DNA from: Plutella xylostella
Lineage: Eukaryota > Arthropoda > Insecta > Lepidoptera > Plutellidae
Assembly (NCBI RefSeq): GCF_932276165.1
Contig: NC_064008.1
Coordinates: 6,515,001-6,579,000, forward strand
Reading direction: 5' to 3'
DNA length: 64,000 nucleotides
Positions within the stretch are counted from its first letter, which is position 1. The number at the start of each line of letters is the position of its first letter. A program made the translations under genes and the position numbers. Below are positions 61,201 through 64,000 of this stretch, in pieces. The notes under the pieces are model-generated. The model was not told where the DNA came from. It made no database searches and was given only the letters and a program-made list of their open reading frames with translations.

Positions 61201-63221
61201 TCTGCTACCAAAATGTTGGATAAATATTATATTTAATAAAATAAATATTATATAGGTTTTTGCTCACGTGATGGTTCAAGGTCCAAAGCTCGGCGTGGAG
61301 GGCCCTCCCGATGCTTGAGTAATCCGTTTTAATCTTGAGGTTCTCACACACAAAATCACATGTCCACTTATAATCGTATACACAAATATAATGCCTAATA
61401 GTAGCTGGTAATATTTAACCGAAAATACAAATATTGCGAATATCGAGACCGCGCCGAAATACAAGAGCAGATAACCCGACGAGAGGCTGCCAACGACTGA
61501 GTAGACTGTCAAAAATAAAAGAACCTACCCACATACAAATTAAGAACCTACCCACATACAATTATTAAAGTGTTCGTCGGTACCGAACATGCATATATTT
61601 TTTTATACTCTTATTCGATAGTTTTACATCACTTTATAATACTTAGTAAAAAAAAATCAACGCCAAAAAATGTTATTTAAGAAAGTTAAAAATTTACAAC
61701 CTATACGACCACTTTAAAATGACCGTCACTATGGGCTGAGAGTGACGTCATAATCTTCTAGTTCCACGGCTCATAATAACTAGTAGCTATTTACGAGCTC
61801 CCATTGCAAAACAGCCACTGGTCACACTTTATTACCATTACAAAACAGCCACTGATCACACTTTATACACTTCCTTTTTCGTTTGTTACCATGACAACAT
61901 TGGTTTGTTGAAAATACAAAAGTACTCTGTGATTACTTGATTAGGTAAATCAAAAAATCTATGCCGACTTACGGGACTCATTATTCTGAGCCGTGAAATT
62001 AAAAGATTATGACGTCACACCAGCCCGCCATCCTGACGGGAATTTCAAAGTGGTCGTGATGGTGTAATTTTTTAACTTTCTTTAAAATACCTTAAATTAC
62101 TTATTTTGGCGTTGAATTTTTTTTTAACTATAATAAAGTGATGTAAAACTATCCAATAAAAGTATTAAAAAAAATTATGCCTATTCCCTATTCGTATTAA
62201 GATTTTTAAAAAATGCACATGTTGGATTTTTTAAATTGGATTTTGCGCCACCTTAATTTGAGAATTTAAAAAAAATAGCTAAATTATCGAAGTACCGGCT
62301 CTGTACTTTATCAAATTACCCATTAATATTGTAAATGCGAAAGTAACTGTGTCTGTCTGTCTGTTACTCTTTCACGCCAAAACTACTGAACGGATTTGAA
62401 TGAAATTTGGTATACATACGGTATAGACCCTGGGAAAAAACATAGGCTACTTTTTATCCCGGAATTCCCACGGGAAAACTTTTTAAGGCGAAGCGAAGCG
62501 CGCGGGAACAGCTAGTCTAATATAATTATAATTTTGCAGGGCATTGGCTACAGATCTCCGATAGAAAAATGTCAATTCCTCTTCATAGAGTACTACTACC
62601 ACATTTGTGGCCCGTTCAACATTTGTCTTCACGAGATACTGGTGGCATACTTGTGTGTGATGATAATAAAACAATTCCTTATCCCTTCATTGTGGTGGGC
62701 TAGCAGGTATATTACATCTACATTTTATGGTATTTTTCTTTTCGTTATCTGTATGGAAAATATTAAAACTTATGACCCGAAAGTTCCGATAAAACAAAGA
62801 TGCATAATAAGTAAATTTTATAACACCTCTTTAGAAAGATAATTTTGGAGTAACTGGCCTACGTCGCGTCGTAGCCCGTAGCAGATTTCGTAGCAGCGTA
62901 GTATAATTCGTAGCAGCGTGTCAATAATAATAATAATTAATTATTATTATAATTATTTTTTTGATATTCATACTGAAGCAACAATTTTTTTCAAAACTTA
63001 TTATCACCATTATCACTTCGTAGAAATAATTAAAAGTGTTGGGTATAAAATTTAAAGATCTCAATAAAATGTTGAAAATCTGTTTCTTTTAAATGTTTGT
63101 TTTGTTTGCAGAATCGTGACTTGTAATAAGACGTGTTGCACGAAGTACCCGGCATGGGAGAGAGAGTTACTTTTGGCACCACTCACAGAGAAGATGATCA
63201 TGGATAGATATGACTATATAA
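30826..63221 (+). CDS. Paralogue B: anoctamin (TMEM16)-like protein with giant Pro/Trp-rich N-terminus (3' end off window)
   Basis: Fourteen exons (30826-34230, 34400-34552, 35629-35783, 36222-36335, 36916-37015, 37391-37477, 37845-37966, 38384-38574, 46366-46456, 47081-47180, 50971-51150, 54024-54167, 62540-62706, 63112-63221) join with consistent phases to 5119 bases (1706 residues), still open. The first 1135 residues are from exon 1. Anoctamin homology then runs from the cytoplasmic N-terminal domain through TM6. By ungapped eye alignment, the CLHEIL...IIKQF segment of exon 13 matches TM6 of TMEM16A; the positions of its two TM6 Ca ligands (Asn, Glu) are Pro and Trp here, and the hinge Gly is Ile. 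That predicts loss of the usual Ca gate, though TM7-TM8 are not in view. Channel or scramblase role is unknown. Introns 8, 10 and 12 are swollen by mobile DNA. Confidence 0.9.
32679..34211 (+). repeat. Conversion tract, copy in paralogue B
   Basis: Same 1533 bp as 17197-18729 inverted, nearly identical. It begins at AACAAAAGGAGC and ends at GTCGACGAAAT, 19 bp before the exon end, after which the two genes diverge at once. Confidence 0.88.
34400..34552 (+). CDS. Paralogue B exon 2, start of anoctamin homology
   Basis: 153 bp, acceptor TTCTAG, donor GTAATT. It reads DYRAKFRDKIRLVDFILV then EQMCANFLTGALKVGLEIEL. It follows a 169-bp intron and is in frame with exon 1. Confidence 0.93.
34567..34690. 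repeat. CTAAGCC...GGTCATTCTGAACAAC repeat
   Basis: Second copy of the repeat at 26050-26180, starting ACAGGGTGTTTC like the ends of the palindromic MITEs. Confidence 0.55.
34782..35432. mobile_element. R1-R2 repeat block, copy 2 (inverted)
   Basis: R1 palindrome at 34782-34996 followed by the R2 part in reverse, ending CCTTCGGCAGTCGGGT. Inverted relative to 26405-27037. Lies in intron 2 of paralogue B. Confidence 0.6.
35445..35622 (+). repeat. Retroelement 3' end with ATTGT tail abutting exon 3
   Basis: Ends with GGTGCAAATAAAGACTATTG and an ATTGT/GTATTGT repeat. The tail stops about 15 bp before the exon 3 acceptor at 35628, so it now supplies sequence in or near the branch and pyrimidine region. 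Confidence 0.5.
35629..35783 (+). CDS. Paralogue B exon 3
   Basis: 155 bp, acceptor TTGCAG, donor GTGAGA. It reads MPCNSQLVFAKVHAPPYIIE then KYGRAFGIRK and VPSPEREYVEVA. Same size and phase as in A. Confidence 0.93.
35902..36146 (-). mobile_element. SINE-A, full copy
   Basis: Reverse copy: the B box GGTTCGATTCC and head lie at about 36067-36146, the GGTCGGATGG body at 35920-36000. Intron 3 of paralogue B. Confidence 0.85.
36222..36335 (+). CDS. Paralogue B exon 4
   Basis: 114 bp, acceptor TTACAG, donor GTAAGT. It reads DATPKPIMYSTHDRMM then IVNQILMHLPYGTDTFDYGY. Confidence 0.93.
36916..37015 (+). CDS. Paralogue B exon 5
   Basis: 100 bp, acceptor AATTAG, donor GTACCG. It reads LVSKHILRDGFALHDGPYFF then VSNQVADKAQLRQ, including the anoctamin LHDGPY motif. 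Confidence 0.92.
37122..37199. mobile_element. Short palindromic MITE
   Basis: Near-perfect palindrome with CACAATGTCTGGTTAG arms. It is a short form of the element at 45609-45754. Confidence 0.7.
37391..37477 (+). CDS. Paralogue B exon 6
   Basis: 87 bp, acceptor TTACAG, donor GTAAGA. It reads ILYYNWAAPWFVCFRTCP then ILMIQEYMGER. Confidence 0.92.
37845..37966 (+). CDS. Paralogue B exon 7 (TM1)
   Basis: 122 bp, acceptor TTACAG, donor GTAAGT. It reads AASFFLFYSYYNQALFVLS and a further hydrophobic run, ending VYSSVK. Confidence 0.9.
38384..38574 (+). CDS. Paralogue B exon 8 (TM1-TM2 loop and TM2)
   Basis: 191 bp, acceptor CCACAG, donor GTAAGT. It codes the Cys loop (YACGG, LCPYC, WCDL, YC) then DNILDNSV and TM2. 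The Cys pattern is that of the family's first extracellular loop. Confidence 0.93.
38669..38979 (+). repeat. Two tandem short modules of the helicase element
   Basis: Units at 38669-38819 and 38831-38979, each bounded by CTCCAATAGCAGTAAGA or AAACT and its inverse TCTTACTGCTATTGGAG, separated by GCTGGACCACC. A third unit begins at 38991 and contains the helicase ORF. Intron 8 of paralogue B. Confidence 0.85.
38991..40749 (+). mobile_element. Helicase-bearing module (long form)
   Basis: Begins like the short units (to about 39122, CTCGTCAGTT), then carries the helicase gene, an AT-rich 3' region, a stem-loop CCTGGG...CCCAGG (about 40508-40527), a 16-A run (about 40560-40575) and finally the inverted end TCTTACTGCTATTGGAG. 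A short unit therefore looks like an internally deleted or solo form. The poly(A) suggests that the insert came from an RNA. The class of mobile element is not identified. Confidence 0.7.
39164..40099 (+). CDS. Superfamily-1 helicase of alphavirus-like RNA virus type
   Basis: An intact 311-codon frame, opening just before motif I. Motifs seen in order: GVPGCGKTT (Walker A, about residue 9-17), IIDEAL (Walker B, about 78), GDINQLPYIDR (motif III, about 107), a C-terminal TIHEAQGLT (motif V, about 210) and VALSRH (motif VI, about 250). This set is typical of the RNA helicase domain of virga/nege-like and related plus-strand RNA viruses, which unwinds RNA with NTP. No methyltransferase or polymerase domain flanks it. 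It starts and ends as a free-standing gene within a repeat module. It may be an endogenous viral element or a mobile-element gene of viral origin. Expression is unknown. Confidence 0.85.
   Translation: MPTIAWVNGVPGCGKTTWVVNNFDVSKDTIITTTTEAAVDIRNRLAHRIVDMVRTRVRTMASVLVNGFREHVGCQRLIIDEALMNHFGAIVIAARLSRASDIALIGDINQLPYIDRENLFELRYSRPTLVANITQELLCSYRNPMDVAYALREVYSGIYAATARIQSLQLKRFTDAAIPKSQTNTLFLTHTQEEKETLTSQGFGEGTGSRVLTIHEAQGLTYESVIIIKTKDKIKLHDSIPHAVVALSRHTSACTYYADDTEDAIGNLAKTAITAPKKRILEYNLKMAIKNRDKEVVAQQSRLLATQNGAE
40761..40911 (+). repeat. Short module of the helicase element
   Basis: A 151-bp unit with the same inverted ends, directly after the long form. Confidence 0.85.
41099..41361 (-). repeat. 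Two inverted short modules
   Basis: Reverse-oriented units at about 41099-41204 (partial) and 41215-41361, again separated by the GGTGGTCCAGC spacer. The interval 40912-41098 shows nothing recognisable. Confidence 0.8.
41467..41531 (+). repeat. 10-bp microsatellite (ATTCCTTACT)
   Basis: About six direct copies immediately before a Helitron-like repeat. Confidence 0.9.
41532..41732 (+). mobile_element. Helitron-like short repeat (H copy 3)
   Basis: Starts TCTAACTAATATTATAAATG and ends GCTCGCGGGAACAGCTAG. Confidence 0.7.
41736..41995 (+). pseudogene. LINE RT C-terminal fragment
   Basis: In two frames: HNAAGYSDSLTVTAVRLWNS then KVRQHYLQMQND, the usual end of Jockey/CR1-type RT proteins. Broken by a frameshift. 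Confidence 0.7.
42082..42269 (+). repeat. 10-bp tandem array (CTACCCTACA)
   Basis: About 18 almost perfect copies. It abuts the broken 3' side of the RTE LINE at 42270. Confidence 0.95.
42270..45010 (-). pseudogene. RTE-type LINE, endonuclease plus RT, multiply frameshifted
   Basis: Reads leftwards from TYNARTLRED near 44980. The endonuclease has YTVVMGDFNAKVG and TKNEIDFIM; the RT has LLKNYRPISLLSH, CLAFVDYEKAFDS, GVRQGDVISPKLF and FADDIVIM (about 42915), and the C-terminus has LPVMTYGAETWTL and RPRTGKRSVGRPPARW. There is a stop near 44895 and frame changes near 44600, 43800-43930, 43500 and 42840. The last part, including the usual 3' tail, is replaced by the tandem array. Typical RTE order; dead copy in intron 8 of paralogue B. 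Confidence 0.9.
45120..45600. other. AT-rich intronic sequence with LINE-like tails
   Basis: No gene. Two pieces (45150-45270 and 45430-45510) contain GTGCAATAAAGAATT-like sequences that suggest old retroelement 3' ends facing each other. Confidence 0.35.
45609..45754. mobile_element. Perfect palindromic MITE (AGGGTCTGTTCC)
   Basis: 146 bp; arms of about 62 bp are nearly perfect inverse copies (AGGGTCTGTTCCACAATGTC ...). A short relative is at 37122-37199. Confidence 0.85.
45843..46098. mobile_element. Palindromic MITE (ACAGGGTGTTGCAAAATTGG)
   Basis: 256 bp with about 120-bp arms, flanked by TA-type sequence, as expected for a Tc1/mariner-type MITE. A second copy is at 54837-55102. Confidence 0.8.
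46197..46302 (-). repeat. SINE-A body/tail fragment
   Basis: Reverse copy of the 107-bp segment, ending 64 bp before exon 9 of paralogue B. Confidence 0.75.
46366..46456 (+). CDS. Paralogue B exon 9
   Basis: 91 bp, acceptor TTTTAG, donor GTAAGT. It reads IFVPYAWKYKERK then ITWLWECNTATSNSQC. Confidence 0.92.
46562..46792. mobile_element. GC-rich MITE with ATTTACACTCGCG ends
   Basis: The left end ATTTACACTCGCGCTCGTCT is matched in inverse by CGTACGCGAATGTAAAT at the right, with CTCG-rich arms. Non-coding. Confidence 0.55.
47081..47180 (+). CDS. Paralogue B exon 10
   Basis: 100 bp, acceptor TTTCAG, donor GTTAGT. It reads YIRMRIPQIIKQVEDNAFFV then a hydrophobic run. The phase only works with exon 10 included, since exon 9 ends in phase 2 and exon 11 begins in phase 0. 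Confidence 0.88.
47845..47912 (-). repeat. SINE-B head in left arm
   Basis: Reverse copy with GTCCAGGGGTAGAAG and GGTTCGATTTCC boxes. Its mirror copy is at 49350-49425. Confidence 0.65.
48166..48890 (-). pseudogene. LINE 3' end in the foldback centre
   Basis: On the minus strand the final RT residues are readable (LWNDLPSKIRQAPTLETFKR), followed by a non-coding 3' region and a CTAT repeat tail at 48163-48180. 5' truncated. Confidence 0.7.
49350..49425 (+). repeat. SINE-B head in right arm
   Basis: TCTGTGGTCTAGTGGTAGAA followed by GGTTCGATTTCC. Confidence 0.65.
49469..50351. mobile_element. piggyBac-type non-autonomous element with TTAA target duplication
   Basis: Flanked by TTAA at 49465-49468 and 50352-50355. 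Ends CACGTTCGCTGCG and CGCAGTGAACGTG differ at one of 13 bases. Inside, a GTTACGGGG...CCCCGTA-type motif recurs (about 49660, 49705, 49745, 50100, 50140, 50285), possibly binding sites for a transposase. 883 bp, no transposase. Confidence 0.85.
50971..51150 (+). CDS. Paralogue B exon 11
   Basis: 180 bp, acceptor TTTCAG, donor GTAAGT, phase 0 both ends. It reads MGLFIATLFMNIWIFRYARD, then a loop and LMLMLFNGIIFAAISCAAGI, fitting TM3-TM4 of the family. Paralogue A's copy would lie left of the window. Confidence 0.88.
51160..51473. mobile_element. MITE with AAGCCCGTCAC ends next to a splice donor
   Basis: Left end AAGCCCGTCACAGACTTAGC and inverse right end GCTAAGTATGTGACGGGCTT, AT-rich centre with ATAATATATATTA runs. 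It starts 9 bp after the exon 11 donor. Confidence 0.8.
51480..52555. other. Intronic sequence, nothing recognised
   Basis: No coding frame, splice-bounded match to the family or named repeat is seen. Confidence 0.4.
52556..52640. repeat. Truncated copy of the 13288 MITE
   Basis: Shares GGAAGGAATCTCGCTAA and GGCACAACAATGGCGG with 13288-13498. The stretch 52641-53577 after it holds GC-varied sequence that I cannot assign. Confidence 0.6.
53578..53695. mobile_element. 118-bp MITE (ACAGGGTGTCCCATAAGTGG)
   Basis: The inverse right end reads CACGTC/ACTTATGGGGCACCATGT with small changes. TA-rich flanks. Confidence 0.6.
53722..53973 (+). mobile_element. SINE-A head with a different body
   Basis: Has the same tRNA-like head (ATGGCGTAATGG, GGTTCGATTCC) and GATATTTGTTTAAA, then a distinct body with AGGCCCGCCCCCTATTACAT and GCGTGAGTGCGTG. 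A chimeric or sister SINE subfamily. It ends about 50 bp before exon 12. Confidence 0.8.
54024..54167 (+). CDS. Paralogue B exon 12
   Basis: 144 bp, acceptor CTCCAG, donor GTATGT, phase 0. It reads LVKHIVYLLTHLEKHTLFMH then YERHIVVRYTFITLITSLGY, matching the LTELE...TLK-F-F...YIAFFKG segment (TM5) of anoctamins. Confidence 0.92.
54491..54659 (+). mobile_element. Helitron-like short repeat (H copy 4)
   Basis: Starts TCCTAACTAATATTATAAATG; ends GCGCGGGAATAGCTA. Confidence 0.7.
54837..55102. mobile_element. Palindromic MITE (ACAGGGTGTTGCAAAATTGG), copy 2
   Basis: 266 bp, near-perfect palindrome, same family as 45843-46098. Confidence 0.8.
55711..56084 (-). mobile_element. Bel/Pao 3' LTR
   Basis: 374 bp, TG...CA ends, almost identical to 61214-61589. 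A purine-rich tract (AGGCGGGAGAA on the minus strand) lies right beside it at 56085-56095. Target duplication TGCAT at 55706-55710. Confidence 0.92.
56166..58142 (-). CDS. Bel/Pao gag-integrase fusion ORF
   Basis: 658 intact codons. Residues 1-175 are the gag-like N-terminus (DUF1759 type; LPIFTGDLDQWVGFNNLFDS, SCISGEARGLI). At about 178 the frame jumps into the RNase H-integrase linker (TGWIRRFIHNCKNKN). Then come the zinc-binding H2C2 region (HLKNCHAG ... CIQCYK), the integrase core (GTDFAGPF, LVSRRGLPSLIRSDCGTN, PSWGGLFEAAVK) and the C-terminal domain (PLQWNRGRIIKLYPGSDG). Protease, reverse transcriptase and RNase H are deleted in frame. The product could not copy itself but might still bind DNA or element RNA. 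Confidence 0.92.
   Translation of the reverse strand: MALRASFSVFKVKLQWLIDSADLLDRPEHVNRVSVRLLTVNTEFTSLEASYQRIIELADPENNSENQILEAARKEYVRALEAFDKLMYEKLKQRRSTSGSTDESEPRSDGHRFDSEALVSRLPTLQLPIFTGDLDQWVGFNNLFDSLVDNRTDLSPSQKLAYLMSCISGEARGLIQHIKISATGWIRRFIHNCKNKNNRISKQCLTVTERKESLLCWVSLIQKKHFGSEIEALGNGEQIRGNLRSLTPFVDSRGLLRVGGRLQNAEIGLEAKHPLLLPKSGHFVKLLILDLHLKNCHAGPNALTAILQRNFWVLSARRAVRNVTFKCIQCYKLKGLTTQPLMGNLPRDRVTSARPFQGIGTDFAGPFQVKTHKLRNPKITKAYLCVFVCLATKSVHLELVSELSTEAFIAALSRLVSRRGLPSLIRSDCGTNYKGADNYLREVYRFLEQNQNYIGHNMSKRGITWIFDPPACPSWGGLFEAAVKLAKTHLKRCIGETKLTFEELSTVFCKIEAVLNSRTLCPISSSPHDLEVLTPGHFLIGHPLDALPEYPLQDVKMNRLSRFQLLQQISQSFWHRWHLEYLHTLQQRVKWTDSTSPPKEGDLVLLKEDNVPPLQWNRGRIIKLYPGSDGVVRLADIRVANGATLKRAIGRLSRLPLD
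58143..58831. other. Bel/Pao leader, non-coding
   Basis: Sequence between the gag start and the nested element. No gene seen. Confidence 0.5.
58838..61140. mobile_element. Nested DNA element carrying sequence fragments
   Basis: Left CTGGAGGGTGATTCGTGTCA and reversed right GCTCAGGGGCGCGATTCACA resemble inverted ends. Inside: a GC-rich block at 59695-59860 unlike its surroundings, an RTE-like C-terminal fragment at 59947-60180 and a charged, Gln/Glu-rich degraded coding piece at about 60411-60580 (minus). The boundaries are tentative. Confidence 0.45.
59947..60180 (-). pseudogene. LINE RT C-terminal fragment (RTE-like)
   Basis: Reads RMAYEARPVGRRPVGRPKYR then WRDEVEKDLREL and NREKWRLLVAEAK, the type of C-terminus seen in RTE-like elements. 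Isolated fragment. Confidence 0.7.
61214..61589 (-). mobile_element. Bel/Pao 5' LTR
   Basis: 376 bp, TG...CA ends; target duplication TGCAT follows at 61590-61594. Confidence 0.92.
61595..62178. repeat. Foldback interrupted by the Bel/Pao element
   Basis: Arms 61595-61775 and about 61980-62178 are inverse copies (CAACGCCAAAAAATG versus CTTATTTTGGCGTTG). The outer part of the left arm seems to continue on the far side of the Bel/Pao insertion (ATTAGGGAATATGCAT at 55695-55710 versus AATAGGGAATAGGCAT reversed at about 62190-62205). Confidence 0.65.
62319..62515 (+). mobile_element. Helitron-like short repeat (H copy 5) abutting exon 13
   Basis: Ends GCGCGGGAACAGCTAG at 62515, 24 bp upstream of the exon 13 start at 62540. 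Confidence 0.75.
62540..62706 (+). CDS. Paralogue B exon 13 (TM6)
   Basis: 167 bp, acceptor TTGCAG, donor GTATAT. It reads GIGYRSPIEKCQFLFIEYYY then GPFNICLHEILVAYLCVMII and KQFLIPSLWWAS. It matches the ECxPGGCLMEL...GKQL region of anoctamins without gaps. Ca-ligand positions are Pro and Trp. Confidence 0.92.
63112..63221 (+). CDS. Paralogue B exon 14
   Basis: 110 bp, acceptor TTGCAG, donor GTAAGT, ends in phase 1. It reads IVTCNKTCCTKYPAWERELL then LAPLTEKMIMDRYDYI, the cytosolic loop between TM6 and TM7. A CCTKYP Cys pair is unusual here. Coding must continue right of the window. Confidence 0.85.
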
Positions 63222-63281
63222 GTAAGTAAATATAAAGGCCGGTCCCCTCCGTATCAGAAGGTCTATAGGAAATTGCCTATG

Positions 63282-63508
63282 GTAACAAATGAGCGACATG
63301 CTGCTTGGCAAAGAAAGGCTGGGAATGACGGAAGGGAGGCCACGAACAGGCAAACGCAGTGTGGGATGCCGTCCTGCCCGCTGGACTGACGACCTTAGGC
63401 GGGTAGCCGATAGTGGCTGGATGAGGAAGGCCGAGGACCGAATGTGGCGCTCCTTGGGAGAGGCCTATGTCCAGCAGTGGATGATTGTTAGCTGGTGATG
63501 ATGATGAA
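63282..63508 (+). pseudogene. RTE LINE 3' terminal fragment
   Basis: Reads EGRPRTGKRSVGCRPARWTD then DLRRVADSGWMRKAEDR and LGEAYVQQW, followed by GATGATGATGA. It is the standard RTE C-terminus and tail, cleanly 5' truncated. Confidence 0.85.
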
Positions 63509-63511
63509 GGG

Positions 63512-64000
63512 AGGGAGCGTCGCATCACCAACGTATCGTCCTCACGTGAACCACTCGCGGGCAGCGCGCTTACAACGCAAGGCAGCATGTTTTCACCAAT
63601 GACGAAAGAAAAAATAGAGGACCCGGCATTAACATCGTTACTTAAAAATATACCGTCGTCTCTTTTTAGTTTAGTTTTGTCTTTGCCTAAAATGACAATA
63701 TTGCGGCCGGTCGCCATGTTTATTGGCAGCAAACCAACCAATGACGAAAGAATCGTCATTGCAACCAACAAACCAACAAGCACTTCAGTTGTCAAAGCGA
63801 CTTGCTTGTTCCAATTTTATCCAATGACGAAAGAAAAAAGAGCCGCCATTTTAGTTGGCACAGAGTTTAGTTATGCACGCTTTTTGGTGGGTATGTCAAG
63901 TCCTCTTTTCTTTCATCATTGTTTTTCACCGAGTGGTCCGTGCGTGGAGGGCATGCGACTGAGGCGATGCGGTGATGCTGCGTACTTGATGTAGTGAGCG
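63512..64000. other. Intron 14 sequence with CCAATGACGAAAGAA repeats
   Basis: The motif CCAATGACGAAAGAA occurs at about 63596, 63739 and 63821. Open frames run through the region on both strands but show no recognised domain. Probably repeat DNA. Confidence 0.4.

Larger units (their letters stand above)
55706..61594 (-). mobile_element. Bel/Pao LTR retrotransposon, internally deleted, with nested insert
   Basis: Two LTRs of 374 and 376 bp, 5-bp direct repeats TGCAT on both sides, polypurine tract and a candidate primer site TGGTAGCAGAGCG just inside the 5' LTR (near 61210). Only one frame, a gag-integrase fusion (56166-58142), remains. A DNA element seems inserted in the leader (58838-61140). 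The LTR similarity suggests a recent insertion. Intron 12 of paralogue B, antisense to it. Confidence 0.9.

Noticed and set aside
63485..63994. 169- and 172-codon frames on opposite strands at the right end
   Set aside because: No recognisable domain, overlapping each other in a repeat-containing intron.

Overview
The window looks like insect genomic DNA, most likely from a moth or butterfly. It is AT-rich, genes have many short exons with GT/AG introns, and intergenic and intronic DNA is packed with repeats of lepidopteran style: tRNA-headed SINEs, Helitron-like repeats ending in CTAG, Jockey/CR1-type and RTE LINEs, a Bel/Pao LTR element, palindromic MITEs and TTAA-flanked elements. The order-level call is inference from repeat content; no species is claimed.

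Two host genes are supported, arranged head to head. Paralogue A runs on the minus strand from 20648 leftwards off the window (ten coding exons seen, down to 3692). Paralogue B runs on the plus strand from 30826 rightwards off the window (fourteen coding exons seen, to 63221). Exons 2-10 of the two genes match one to one in order, reading phase and size (153, 155, 114, 100, 87, 122, 185/191, 91, 100 bp). Spliced, they encode divergent anoctamin (TMEM16) family membrane proteins. Each is preceded by one giant first exon (about 3.4 kb, 1135-1157 codons) coding a lysine-rich leader, cysteine clusters, a short collagen-like stretch, about 280 residues of Trp/Pro repeats and a charged helical region. 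The last 1533 bp of this exon is almost identical between the genes and has no net indels, while sequence on both sides is only about 70-80 % alike by eye. This indicates recent gene conversion between inverted paralogues.

The 10.2 kb between the two start codons would hold both promoters; I see only repeats there, plus splice acceptors just upstream of both ATGs that imply 5' UTR introns.

Introns carry most of the mobile DNA. Paralogue A: a Jockey/CR1-type LINE at 1-3174, a truncated LINE at 6617-8232 inside a possible DNA element, and several inverted-repeat elements between 11 and 16.2 kb. Paralogue B: intron 8 holds an intact 311-codon superfamily-1 helicase ORF resembling those of alphavirus-like RNA viruses, lying inside a repeat module that also exists as about 150-bp solo copies, plus a broken RTE LINE; intron 10 holds a giant foldback with a TTAA element inserted in one arm; intron 12 holds a Bel/Pao element with intact LTRs, 5-bp target duplication and a fused gag-integrase ORF, itself inserted in a foldback and containing a nested DNA element.

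Exon limits are read by eye from splice signals and from agreement between the two paralogues. Repeat family names are by resemblance only.
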